Shown here: positions 53,694-60,369 of the stretch, in pieces | Layout of the letters: each line of letters opens with the position of its first letter | Position numbering within the stretch: the stretch's first letter is position 1 | Assembly: GCF_000716435.1 (NCBI RefSeq) | Contig: NZ_JNWO01000030.1 | Coordinates: 1-64,000, forward strand | Length of the DNA: 64,000 nt | Direction of reading: 5' to 3' | Source: Streptomyces xylophagus | GTDB taxonomy: Bacteria > Actinomycetota > Actinomycetes > Streptomycetales > Streptomycetaceae | Program-made: the position numbers and the translations under genes | Notes under the pieces: generated by a model | What the model was told of the DNA's origin: nothing | What the model saw: the letters and a program-made list of their open reading frames with translations, nothing else | Databases searched by the model: none

Positions 53694-53708
53694 GTTCTCC
53701 AAGAGGTC
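53694..53708 (-). promoter_or_regulatory. Repeated leader GACCTCTTGGAGAAC, copy 3
   Basis: Minus strand; 7 bp before ATG 53686, containing the Shine-Dalgarno. Confidence 0.7.
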
Positions 53709-53712
53709 TGCG

Positions 53713-53742
53713 GCTGCCCGGCCCGGAGTCGGGCCGGGCAGC
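53713..53742 (-). terminator. Perfect 13-bp intercistronic hairpin
   Basis: GCTGCCCGGCCCG-gagt-CGGGCCGGGCAGC, immediately before leader copy 3. Confidence 0.7.
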
Positions 53743-53746
53743 GCGA

Positions 53747-53911
53747 TCAGCGGTGGGCGGCGTGGCGGCGGTGGACTTCGCCGTGCGTCGTGCGGCGCGG
53801 GTCCCGGCTGCGGGCCTCCCAGCGGAGCTCTGCGATGACGATCACGGTGAGGCCGGCACCGACACCGAGGGCGAGTACGAGCAGTGCGTACAGCGCGTGC
53901 AGTTCGGTCAC
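53747..53911 (-). CDS. Small single-pass membrane protein
   Basis: 54 aa from GTG 53911, overlapping the previous gene by GTGA. One helix (ALYALLVLALGVGAGLTVIV) and a basic cytoplasmic tail rich in Arg and His. Function unknown. Confidence 0.6.
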   Translation of the reverse strand: MTELHALYALLVLALGVGAGLTVIVIAELRWEARSRDPRRTTHGEVHRRHAAHR

Positions 53912-54126
53912 CGCGCCACCACCTCGTAGCGAGCCGGGCAGGGCTGAAGGAGCTGCATGCACGCGACGAAGACCCCGTGGGCGTCGTTGGTCACGAGTCC
54001 GTTGTCCAACGCGGCCTGGGCTCGGGCTCGTTCGGCCTCGTCCTGCGGGTGGGCGATGACGCAGGCGCAGCGGCGCTTGCCGGTGTCCTCCGCCGGATTC
54101 GGCGGGACCGCTTCGGTGTCCGCCAT
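53908..54126 (-). CDS. Hypothetical 72-aa protein
   Basis: From ATG 54126, overlapping the upstream stop (ATGA). Contains RRCACVIAHPQDEAERARAQ and VACMQLLQPCPARYEVVAR; four Cys. Tight overlaps on both sides support a real gene. Function unknown. Confidence 0.6.
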   Translation of the reverse strand: MADTEAVPPNPAEDTGKRRCACVIAHPQDEAERARAQAALDNGLVTNDAHGVFVACMQLLQPCPARYEVVAR

Positions 54127-54776
54127 CAGACGATCACCTGTCCGGTGGACGCGAGGTAGAGGATGCCGACCTCGTCGTTCAGCTCCCACACCGTGAGGGG
54201 CCAGTCCGTACCGCCTTGCGCGTGGACGCACGTCCAGCCCTTCGCCGCCATGGCGCGCACGACGTTGGCGTACTCCAAGAGAGCCGTGCCGTTGTCGGTG
54301 AGAGGGCCGTGGAGCAGCTTGGACACCGGCAGGCGCTGCGCTGTCACGCCCCCCAGCCGGACGGAGATCAGGTCGATGACGCGTGGCGCGAGGCGCCGCT
54401 CGGTGACGAAGGCCGTGATGGCCTGGATGAGCGGGACGGTGCTGTTGCCGTGTTCCGCCTGCTCTCCGCTCTCCGTGGAGTCGTAGAGCACCTCGTCGAT
54501 GTTCGGGTTGTCGTCGTGGCGGCGCTTGACGTGGAAGCCCTCCAGCGCGGCTGGGTCCATGGGCAGGTCCTCGACCGAGGAGATCCACAGGTGCGAGCCG
54601 TCGGTGAGCTCGGCGGTGATGGCGAACGCGTTCCCGGACTCGACGTTGGTCACGAGCGGGATGCGGCGCAGCGCGGTGATGACCGGCTCGTACGCGCTCC
54701 ACAGGTCCAGCCAGAGCGGGTCTTCGGTGTTGTTGTGCACGGGCATCGGGGCCAGCGGCGCCAGGTCGTTGCTCAC
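54126..54776 (-). CDS. Hypothetical phage protein
   Basis: 216 aa from GTG 54776, with AAGGA and the leader GGAG upstream. Mixed alpha/beta (FAITAELTDGSHLWISSVED, VRAMAAKGWTCVHAQGGTDW, VWELNDEVGILYLASTGQVI). No family recognised. Confidence 0.68.
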   Translation of the reverse strand: MSNDLAPLAPMPVHNNTEDPLWLDLWSAYEPVITALRRIPLVTNVESGNAFAITAELTDGSHLWISSVEDLPMDPAALEGFHVKRRHDDNPNIDEVLYDSTESGEQAEHGNSTVPLIQAITAFVTERRLAPRVIDLISVRLGGVTAQRLPVSKLLHGPLTDNGTALLEYANVVRAMAAKGWTCVHAQGGTDWPLTVWELNDEVGILYLASTGQVIV

Positions 54777-54781
54777 AGTTC

Positions 54782-54796
54782 CTTCTCCAAGAGGTC
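54782..54796 (-). promoter_or_regulatory. Repeated leader GACCTCTTGGAGAAG, copy 4
   Basis: Minus strand; 5 bp before GTG 54776. Upstream a TATAGATC-like stretch near 54827-54835 may be a weak promoter. Confidence 0.65.
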
Positions 54797-54857
54797 GTGC
54801 GCCAGTCAACAGTACAGAGTTGGGATCTATATCAAGGCAAATTGATGCCGCCCGCGC

Positions 54858-55307
54858 TCACCACGGGCGGGCGATGAACACCAGCCGGGGCGCTGCGCGC
54901 TGCCCCTCTCGCACCTGCCGGGCTCGCGCGGTCAGGGCCTCCAGTTCGTCGACGCGCTGACCGGCGACGTCGGCGATGTCCTGCGCCTGGTGGGCGAGTT
55001 CGCGGGCCTGCATGAGCGCCCTGTGGTTGTCGCGGTGGTCGAGGTGGATCTCGGCGCCGCCGATGTCGTCGAGGAGTTCGCCGACGATCTCGTCCCGTAC
55101 CGGCTTCGCGTACCCGAGTCCGCCGAGGTGTCGCTCGCAGTCGACCAGGTCCTTCAAGTCGGCGATCCGGATGAGGATGTCACCGACACCCTCGGGGTCC
55201 TGGCGGTAGAGGTCGGCGAGGCTGTGGATCTGCTCGCGGGCGGCAGCGCCGCTGTCGAGCACGATCGCGCCGTTGTGGCAGTGGCGAAGTGTGGGCAGGT
55301 AGTCCAT
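54858..55307 (-). CDS. Hypothetical helical phage protein
   Basis: 149 aa from ATG 55307 with GGAAGGA upstream. Long amphipathic helices (LMQARELAHQAQDIADVAGQ) suggest coiled-coil. First gene after promoter copy 4. Function unknown. Confidence 0.68.
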   Translation of the reverse strand: MDYLPTLRHCHNGAIVLDSGAAAREQIHSLADLYRQDPEGVGDILIRIADLKDLVDCERHLGGLGYAKPVRDEIVGELLDDIGGAEIHLDHRDNHRALMQARELAHQAQDIADVAGQRVDELEALTARARQVREGQRAAPRLVFIARPW

Positions 55308-55322
55308 GTCGTCCTTCCGGTG

Positions 55323-55344
55323 AAGAGGGGCCCCTCCCCCTCTT
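55323..55344 (-). promoter_or_regulatory. Leader hairpin at transcript start
   Basis: AAGAGGGG pairs with CCCCTCTT around six bases, about 10 bases beyond the -10 box of promoter copy 4. Confidence 0.5.
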
Positions 55345-55353
55345 TCTGGTTCT

Positions 55354-55382
55354 ATTCTATATGCATTGCCGGGGATGTCCAT
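55354..55382 (-). promoter_or_regulatory. Repeated early promoter, copy 4
   Basis: Minus strand: TGGACA with 16-bp spacer (or ATGGAC with 17) and TAGAAT within ATGCATATAGAATAGAA. Confidence 0.62.
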
Positions 55383-55410
55383 ATTTCCGGCGAAATTTTC
55401 TTTCGGGAGT

Positions 55411-56391
55411 CTAAGTTTTTCCCTGGCTGCCGCCCCTCCGCGCTCGTACGGCCTCGCGCACAGCTCTGCGCGCCTCTTCGGTCGCCTCCGGATGCTCCTC
55501 GACCCGTCGGCGGCGCCTGGCGGCGTCCTCGTGCCATTCATCCCAGAAGCGCCCGTGCTTCCGCTGTTCCTCGTCCTTGGCCTCCTCCTGCTCCCTCCGG
55601 CGCCCTGTGCGCGGGTTGGTGCCGCATCCACGGCAGGAGGCAGCGGGGCGCCCCCGGTGCTTCGTGCAGCCCTGAGGAGGCTCCCCGCGCTCCGGGGCGG
55701 AGTCGTCTGGCGAAGCGGAAGCGGGCTCCCCTGCGGCGTCAGCCGTGGGGGTAGGGGGGGAAGGAAGGACAGAGGAAGAACCAGGAAAGGAAGGGGTTCC
55801 ACCGGTGGAACCCAGTGGGTTCCACCCGTGAAACTCACCGGGTTCCACGGGTGGAACCCGGCTGTCCTGACCGTCTGGGTTCCCCCCGTGGAACCCTGCC
55901 CCCTCACCTGGGTTCCCTGCGTGGAACCCAGCTTCGACCTGCGGCGATCCGGCCTTCTCTCGGCGAGCAGCCTCGCGGTCCTCGACGTCCTGATAGGTCA
56001 TCGCAGGCTTGGCCGGGGCCGAACGCGCGACTCCGGAGCGGGCCTTGTTGGCATTCTTCGGAGCAGCCTTGCGGGCCGCCAGGCGCTCCTTGAGCTCCGA
56101 CGTGGTCGGTGCGAGCGGTACCCCGAGGGGGAAGACTCGGTAGACCGCCGCGCGTCCCGCCTTGCCGGTCTCCACGCGTTCGACAAGTCCTTTGGCTATC
56201 AGTTCCGTGACGATGGTGATGGCGCGCTTGTCGGTCACGCCGACCCAGGCCGCGAGACGGGTGAGGCCGGGGCGCGCGAGTCTCGTCTCGTCGTCGGCGC
56301 TGTCCGCGATCTTCATGAGGGCGAGTTTCTGGCTCTGGCTGAGCACGTCAGGCGGCAAGTAGGCCGCAGCGATCATCAGTTGGATGGACAC
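55411..56391 (-). CDS. Replication-initiator-like HTH protein containing iterons
   Basis: 326 aa from GTG 56391 with AAGGGGAA upstream. Residues 1-95 form a winged-helix domain (QKLALMKIADSADDETRLAR, LTRLAAWVGVTDKRAITIVT). The middle is disordered and repetitive (GFHAGNP, GFHGGNP, FHGWNP), encoded by five 20-bp palindromes. A Cys cluster (CTKHRGRPAASCRGCG) and a basic helical C-terminus follow. HTH proteins with in-gene binding sites are typical replication initiators of phages and plasmids; the role is inferred. Confidence 0.7.
   Translation of the reverse strand: MSIQLMIAAAYLPPDVLSQSQKLALMKIADSADDETRLARPGLTRLAAWVGVTDKRAITIVTELIAKGLVERVETGKAGRAAVYRVFPLGVPLAPTTSELKERLAARKAAPKNANKARSGVARSAPAKPAMTYQDVEDREAARREKAGSPQVEAGFHAGNPGEGAGFHGGNPDGQDSRVPPVEPGEFHGWNPLGSTGGTPSFPGSSSVLPSPPTPTADAAGEPASASPDDSAPERGEPPQGCTKHRGRPAASCRGCGTNPRTGRRREQEEAKDEEQRKHGRFWDEWHEDAARRRRRVEEHPEATEEARRAVREAVRARRGGSQGKT
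55794..55929. repeat. Five 20-bp palindromic iterons inside rep-like gene
   Basis: Consensus GGGTTCCACNNGTGGAACCC at 55794, 55818, 55840, 55877 and 55910. The first is a perfect palindrome (GGGTTCCACCGGTGGAACCC). The second has a damaged right arm. Spacings are 24, 22, 37 and 33 bp. Probably an origin or autoregulatory binding array. Confidence 0.8.
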
Positions 56392-56432
56392 GGTTCCCCT
56401 TGGGCGGTACAGGCACGGCGGCAGGACGGGGT

Positions 56433-56460
56433 GCCCCGCCCGGTCGCTCCCGGGCGGGGC
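56433..56460 (-). terminator. Intercistronic hairpin
   Basis: GCCCCGCCCGG pairs perfectly with CCGGGCGGGGC around six bases, between the Cas4-like and rep-like genes. Confidence 0.6.
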
Positions 56461-56480
56461 TGAGACTCATCGGAGTCGAG

Positions 56481-57608
56481 TCAGGCCGGCGCGACGTTGA
56501 TGACCGCGGGCGTCCTCTTGCCGGTCTTCCGCCGGGGGATCGCCAGCCCTGCGTCCTTGAGGTTCTTGACCATGCGGTTGACGTCCGGCGTCATCGGAAC
56601 CGGGATTCCGGCGACCTCATGCAGGTCGACCATCGCCTCCACGTCGTCCTTCTCCTCGTCGTTGCCTCCGCGCCAGGACAGCTTGTTGGGGCCGTAGATC
56701 CCCTCCGGGGATTGATCGAGCTTCTTGCGCGCGAACTTCTTGACCCTGTCGCCCTCGCTGGCGAGTTCGTGTCCCTTCACGTAGTCGATGAGCGCCTGTT
56801 CGCGGTCGGCGTCGTTGCGGATGAGCGCGGTCTGCTCGGGCACGCCCGGAGCTGTCCCGGACCAGCACAGGGAGCGGAACGGGCAGTAGTCGCAGATGGC
56901 GTCCAGACCAGGGCCGTTGAAGTCGCGGGGCATCTCTTCGGGGTTGCCGGTCTCGCGCACACGTTCCACCCACCACTGGGCCTCCGCCGCGCGCTGCGGG
57001 TCGAAGTCGATCTCCTGGACGTGCTCCGCGCCGGAGTCCCGGTTGATGAACCGGAAGCGAATACGACCGATGTTCAGTGGCCCCAGGCGGGACAGGTACC
57101 GCTGGCCGGGAACGTCCTCGAACCCGACCTCGAACAGCGCGCCCGCGTACAGCTGGACCTGCCGCAGCTCGGCGGCCGTGGCACCGTAGCGAAGAACGCG
57201 GTCCCACAGGTATGTGGACTTGGTCTTCACGTCCTCCACAGTGAGGACGTCGGCGGGTATCGCTGGCCGATGACGAGCAGGCAGACGAGCAGCGGTCGCC
57301 GCGTCGAGCTGCACGACGTCGACATGTCCTCGGATCAGGTTGTCCTGGACACTGCGTTCCACCAGCCATCCGTACTCCGTGCGCGCAGACTCAAGCAGCC
57401 CATGGTGAATGAACGTTCCGAGGATCGCCGCTCGCTTGTCGGGATGATCTGTCGGTGTGATGCCGTGCAGGATGTAGGCGGCGCGTCGGCCGCACACGGT
57501 GTCGGACGCGCCGAGCTGTGTCTGACGCGAGCGAGGACGGCGTGCGTCCACGTCGTGTGCGGCATCCCAGATGGAAGGTGCGATGCCGTCAACTGTGGCT
57601 ACGGACAT
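56481..57608 (-). CDS. Cas4-like PD-(D/E)XK exonuclease with iron-sulfur cysteines
   Basis: 375 aa from ATG 57608, behind leader copy 5. Cys39 (TVCGRR) plus Cys239, Cys242 and Cys248 (AICDYCPFRSLCW) give the 4Fe-4S pattern of Cas4/AddB-type nucleases. GTFIHHGLLE, GHVDVVQ (Asp97), TVEDVKTKS (Asp126/Lys128) and QVQLYAGAL form the nuclease core. Such phage enzymes resect DNA ends for recombination with a Sak4-type ATPase, which is encoded next. No CRISPR array is present. Confidence 0.82.
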   Translation of the reverse strand: MSVATVDGIAPSIWDAAHDVDARRPRSRQTQLGASDTVCGRRAAYILHGITPTDHPDKRAAILGTFIHHGLLESARTEYGWLVERSVQDNLIRGHVDVVQLDAATAARLPARHRPAIPADVLTVEDVKTKSTYLWDRVLRYGATAAELRQVQLYAGALFEVGFEDVPGQRYLSRLGPLNIGRIRFRFINRDSGAEHVQEIDFDPQRAAEAQWWVERVRETGNPEEMPRDFNGPGLDAICDYCPFRSLCWSGTAPGVPEQTALIRNDADREQALIDYVKGHELASEGDRVKKFARKKLDQSPEGIYGPNKLSWRGGNDEEKDDVEAMVDLHEVAGIPVPMTPDVNRMVKNLKDAGLAIPRRKTGKRTPAVINVAPA

Positions 57609-57613
57609 GGGGA

Positions 57614-57628
57614 GTTCTCCAAGAGGTC
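57614..57628 (-). promoter_or_regulatory. Repeated leader GACCTCTTGGAGAAC, copy 5
   Basis: Minus strand; 5 bp before ATG 57608. Confidence 0.7.
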
Positions 57629-57639
57629 AGCGTGGGCGG

Positions 57640-58731
57640 TCACTGCTCGGCATCCGCGTCCTGCTCGGCGGCCTTGCGCTGTGCGGCGGCACGGAGCTTG
57701 TCGGCGTCGGACAGTGGTCCCTCCCCCATCTCCCGCCGGGGGCTGTCGAGTTCGGCGGCGCGCTGCTCGGCGGCGGCCCGGACGGTGAGGATCTCGTCGT
57801 GGCTCAGGCGGTTCACCGGATCCGGGACGGCCCGCCACAGCGCCTCCAGGAGCTTCTTGTCCGCCAGGCCGGCGATGCGGGCGAGCCAGGGCTGTACGAG
57901 ATCGCCGACGAGCGCGGGCATGATGCGCGGCTGGGACTCAACGGAGCAGCCCAGCTTGTTGAAGACCAGGTCCTCGATGCTGAAGTCCCGCAGCGGCAGC
58001 GGCTTGTTCCGCTCGACGCGCATCCGCAGCGATCGGACCTTGATGACCTGCGGGTCGGCGTTGCGCATCATGCGCACCCAGCACGACGAGTCGAAGCCAA
58101 GGTCCTTCTGGGCCGAGACCTTCCACTCGCTCTTGTTCTGGATCGGCTGGCCGTTGTCGTCCGTGGCGCTGACCTGCTTGCCTCGGGCCAACACGATGGC
58201 GATGCCGGGCAACGTGCGCAGCAGGTAGATGATCCTGTTCCACCGCTCCGTGGCGTCGTTCCACAGGTTCCGGCCGATGTCGAACGCGGCGTCCGGGTCC
58301 TCCTGGAGCAGCGCACGGTTCTTGCGCGTCCGGCGACCGCGTTCGTAGGTCCAGTTGGTGAGCATCCGCCACAGCGCGGATCCCGAGTCGATGGTCAGGA
58401 CGACCGGGGCCTCTCCGGCTGCCGCCGCGCGCCTGGCCTCGGCGTGCACGGCCTCGACCTGTTCGAGGATGTCTCGGTAGGTGCCGTCGTGCTCGATGAT
58501 CAGATAGTTGGCGCCGTCGATGGCCGCGTACTCGTCGGCGGATCCCTCGTCGAGGTCGATCCAGTACATCTGGCCGATGCGGTCGCTGCTGGAGAACTGT
58601 GCTGCCGAGTAGGTCTTGCCCGCGCCCTCCTCGCCCTCGATGAGGAGGAGAGGCCAGGGGACGATCCCCGTCGGCTTGCGTGTTTTCAGCTGGACTGCGG
58701 GCGGCTTTGCGGTGCCCGCCGGTGCGTTCAC
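57640..58731 (-). CDS. Sak4-like P-loop ATPase (phage recombinase)
   Basis: 363 aa from GTG 58731, 7 bp after leader copy 6. Walker A IEGEEGAGKTYSA (residues 31-43), Walker B VVLTIDSGSALW, and a RecA-like core consistent with AAA_24/Sak4 single-strand-annealing ATPases. The acidic helical C-terminus is typical of phage recombination proteins. With the adjoining Cas4-like nuclease and the RusA resolvase it likely forms the element's recombination set. Confidence 0.8.
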   Translation of the reverse strand: MNAPAGTAKPPAVQLKTRKPTGIVPWPLLLIEGEEGAGKTYSAAQFSSSDRIGQMYWIDLDEGSADEYAAIDGANYLIIEHDGTYRDILEQVEAVHAEARRAAAAGEAPVVLTIDSGSALWRMLTNWTYERGRRTRKNRALLQEDPDAAFDIGRNLWNDATERWNRIIYLLRTLPGIAIVLARGKQVSATDDNGQPIQNKSEWKVSAQKDLGFDSSCWVRMMRNADPQVIKVRSLRMRVERNKPLPLRDFSIEDLVFNKLGCSVESQPRIMPALVGDLVQPWLARIAGLADKKLLEALWRAVPDPVNRLSHDEILTVRAAAEQRAAELDSPRREMGEGPLSDADKLRAAAQRKAAEQDADAEQ

Positions 58732-58738
58732 GATCTGG

Positions 58739-58750
58739 CTCCAAGAGGTC
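58739..58750 (-). promoter_or_regulatory. Repeated leader GACCTCTTGGAG, copy 6 (short)
   Basis: Minus strand; the 12-bp core precedes GTG 58731. The AAC end is missing. Confidence 0.65.
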
Positions 58751-58754
58751 GTGG

Positions 58755-59099
58755 TCAGTCCGTGCGCAGGGCCCGGACTTCGAAGAGGGCTGCCCACTCC
58801 GGGTGTTCGGCCAGCAGGAGCCGTACGTACCGGGAGCGGTAGTCGTTGTTCAGCGCGAACTCGTCGCCTCGGGTCGCCGCGCCGTACTGGTAGCGCAGGA
58901 GCTCGAAGAGCATCCCGATACCGATGCGGCCGAACCCCTTCTCCGCACAGTCGGCGGTCATCCGGACCAGCGCCCTGAGAACCCAGGGGTTGAGCGCGTG
59001 GAACGCCTCGAATCGCTGCTGGATGGTCAGGCTGCCGACATCGGCGGGGTGGCGAACGGGCTGGATGGTGCCGAACAACGGCGGCTGTTCGATCAGCAA
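58755..59099 (-). CDS. Conserved phage protein
   Basis: 114 aa from TTG 59099 behind GGGGGGAG. LTIQQRFEAFHALNPWVLRA, then GFGRIGIGMLFELLRYQYGA and LNNDYRSRYVRLLLAEHPEW are a pattern I recall from many phage and prophage proteins of unknown role. First gene downstream of promoter copy 5 and the palindromes at 59112-59177. Confidence 0.72.
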   Translation of the reverse strand: MLIEQPPLFGTIQPVRHPADVGSLTIQQRFEAFHALNPWVLRALVRMTADCAEKGFGRIGIGMLFELLRYQYGAATRGDEFALNNDYRSRYVRLLLAEHPEWAALFEVRALRTD

Positions 59100-59111
59100 G
59101 GCTCCCCCCTC

Positions 59112-59177
59112 AGAGATAGACCTAACACATTGGAGTGTTGGAATCTATCTCTGGGTGGAGGGATTGTCGATCGACAA
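59112..59177. promoter_or_regulatory. Two inverted repeats in operon leader
   Basis: AGAGATAGACCTAACAC (59112-59128) pairs with GTGTTGGAATCTATCTCT (59135-59152). The perfect palindrome TTGTCGATCGACAA occupies 59164-59177. They lie between promoter copy 5 and TTG 59099 and could be repressor sites or an RNA switch. Confidence 0.5.
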
Positions 59178-59237
59178 CATCACCGAGGCCCCCTCGGTGG
59201 CCCCCTGGGTCGACACATGATCCCCCCTGAATGAATG

Positions 59238-59261
59238 AAGCGCACCCCCTCAGGTGCGCTT
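59238..59261 (-). promoter_or_regulatory. Leader hairpin at transcript start
   Basis: AAGCGCACC pairs with GGTGCGCTT just downstream of the -10 box of promoter copy 5. Confidence 0.55.
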
Positions 59262-59263
59262 CT

Positions 59264-59292
59264 ATTCTATATGCAATCAGGGGTTGAATCAA
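59264..59292 (-). promoter_or_regulatory. Repeated early promoter, copy 5
   Basis: Minus strand: TTGATT, 17-bp spacer, TAGAAT within TTGCATATAGAATAGAA. Confidence 0.65.
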
Positions 59293-59316
59293 GAATTGCA
59301 AGCCTCTGACCTGCGA

Positions 59317-59904
59317 TTATTCAGCGGCCTTTCTGGCAGCCTTGCCGCGCGGCACGATCCTGGATCCGGGCCCGTCGTAGGTGCCTTCACGCAGGGCAGC
59401 CAAGACCTTGTCGTCGATCGCCCAGTCCACCGCGCGCGCGCCCGCCTGTAGTGCGGGTGCATCTGCAACGACCGGCTCCAAGAGCCAGATCGGCGATCCG
59501 GACAGGGTGTAGTCGGCGGGCCGGAAGCGGCCTGTGCTGATTGCCCTGCGCAGGAGTTCGCCGGACGGCAGTCGGAACAGGGCCACCAACTCGGCCTGAC
59601 CCACCAGCGGGGGAAGTTGCTCAACCTCTCTCACCCAGTAGCCCGGGTCCTGCCCCTTGGTCAGCCGCTCAAGCTCCGTCCAATTGAGGTGCTTCGGGCG
59701 CGGGGTCGTCTCTCCGAAGCCCTTCACGAACTGGAGGAGCCAGTACGGCGACCCGCTGATGATCTTGGCGTGGCGGTAGTCGAGGGTGTGATCCCGGCTG
59801 ATCCACTGGCTGACCTGGAGCGGCCTCACGTCGTACAGCGCGGCGAACTCGACCCTGCCGGCCAGGTACGGCTTCCTTCCCGCCGGCGCCTTGTCCTCTG
59901 CCAC
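59317..59904 (-). CDS. DNA-binding-like protein with internal duplication
   Basis: 195 aa from ATG 59904 with CTGGAGG upstream. Residues 16-58 (VEFAALYDVRPLQVSQWISR to SGSPYWLL) and 104-146 (AELVALFRLPSGELLRRAIS to SGSPIWLL) look like two copies of one helix-turn-helix unit. It ends in a basic tail (PRGKAARKAAE). It may be the regulator or excisionase-type factor of the element. Upstream lies a divergent candidate small RNA. Confidence 0.7.
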   Translation of the reverse strand: MAEDKAPAGRKPYLAGRVEFAALYDVRPLQVSQWISRDHTLDYRHAKIISGSPYWLLQFVKGFGETTPRPKHLNWTELERLTKGQDPGYWVREVEQLPPLVGQAELVALFRLPSGELLRRAISTGRFRPADYTLSGSPIWLLEPVVADAPALQAGARAVDWAIDDKVLAALREGTYDGPGSRIVPRGKAARKAAE

Positions 59905-59937
59905 TCCATCGCCTCCAGCTCACGTCACATCTGCATA

Positions 59938-60042
59938 TAGATTGTAACCAACGTGGAAGCAGAGTCCGCCCCCGCCAAAGAGACGATAGGGTGGAGTCTC
60001 CAAGAGGTCGAAGACCCCCGTCGCAAGACGGGGGTCTTCTTC
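59938..60042 (+). ncRNA. Candidate small RNA complementary to the repeated leader
   Basis: A plus-strand TGCATATAGATT (TAGATT at 59938-59943) resembles the early promoter core. About 65 bp later the strand reads CTCCAAGAGGTC (59998-60009), the exact complement of the leader before at least six leftward genes, and then a strong terminator. The transcript could pair with their Shine-Dalgarno. The -35 is poor, and the site may instead be only another leader copy on the minus strand. Confidence 0.35.
60010..60039. terminator. Strong intrinsic terminator
   Basis: GAAGACCCCCGTC-gcaa-GACGGGGGTCTTC, a perfect 13-bp stem with a GCAA tetraloop followed by TTCC. It ends the leftward lysis operon and/or the rightward small RNA. 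Confidence 0.85.
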
Positions 60043-60083
60043 CATGCTGGGCTCTCGGACTGCTCGACGTCACCCATCGTGGG

Positions 60084-60338
60084 TCAGGTACGCGGCAGGG
60101 TCAGCGTCGTGTTCTCGTACTTCGGCGGACGGGCGTAGCCGAGCAGCCAGCCGAACCGCGGCGACAGATGCACCTCGGCGAACCGGAAGACGCCGTAGTA
60201 GGAGAAGATGGCGACCGGGGTCAGGACTCCCGTGACGGCCGTGGCGTCGAGATCGAGTCCGTGGCGGAGAACCACCGCGACGAGCCAGCCGACCGCGGCC
60301 GGAACTCCCGTGCGCAGCAGCGAAGCGTAGAGGTTCAT
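60084..60338 (-). CDS. Small phage membrane protein, possible holin
   Basis: 84 aa from ATG 60338 with AAGGAG upstream. Two hydrophobic segments (TGVPAAVGWLVAVVLRHG and VTGVLTPVAIFSYYGVFRFA) and a polar C-terminus. It lies 31 bp downstream of the endolysin gene, a usual holin place, but identity is not proven. Confidence 0.65.
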   Translation of the reverse strand: MNLYASLLRTGVPAAVGWLVAVVLRHGLDLDATAVTGVLTPVAIFSYYGVFRFAEVHLSPRFGWLLGYARPPKYENTTLTLPRT

Positions 60339-60369
60339 GGGGATGTGCTCCTTGGGCTGGTCAGAGGGA

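Noticed and set aside
56481..57608. Cas4-like gene considered as part of a CRISPR system
   Set aside because: No cas1/cas2 or array is present; the neighbouring Sak4-like ATPase fits phage recombination.
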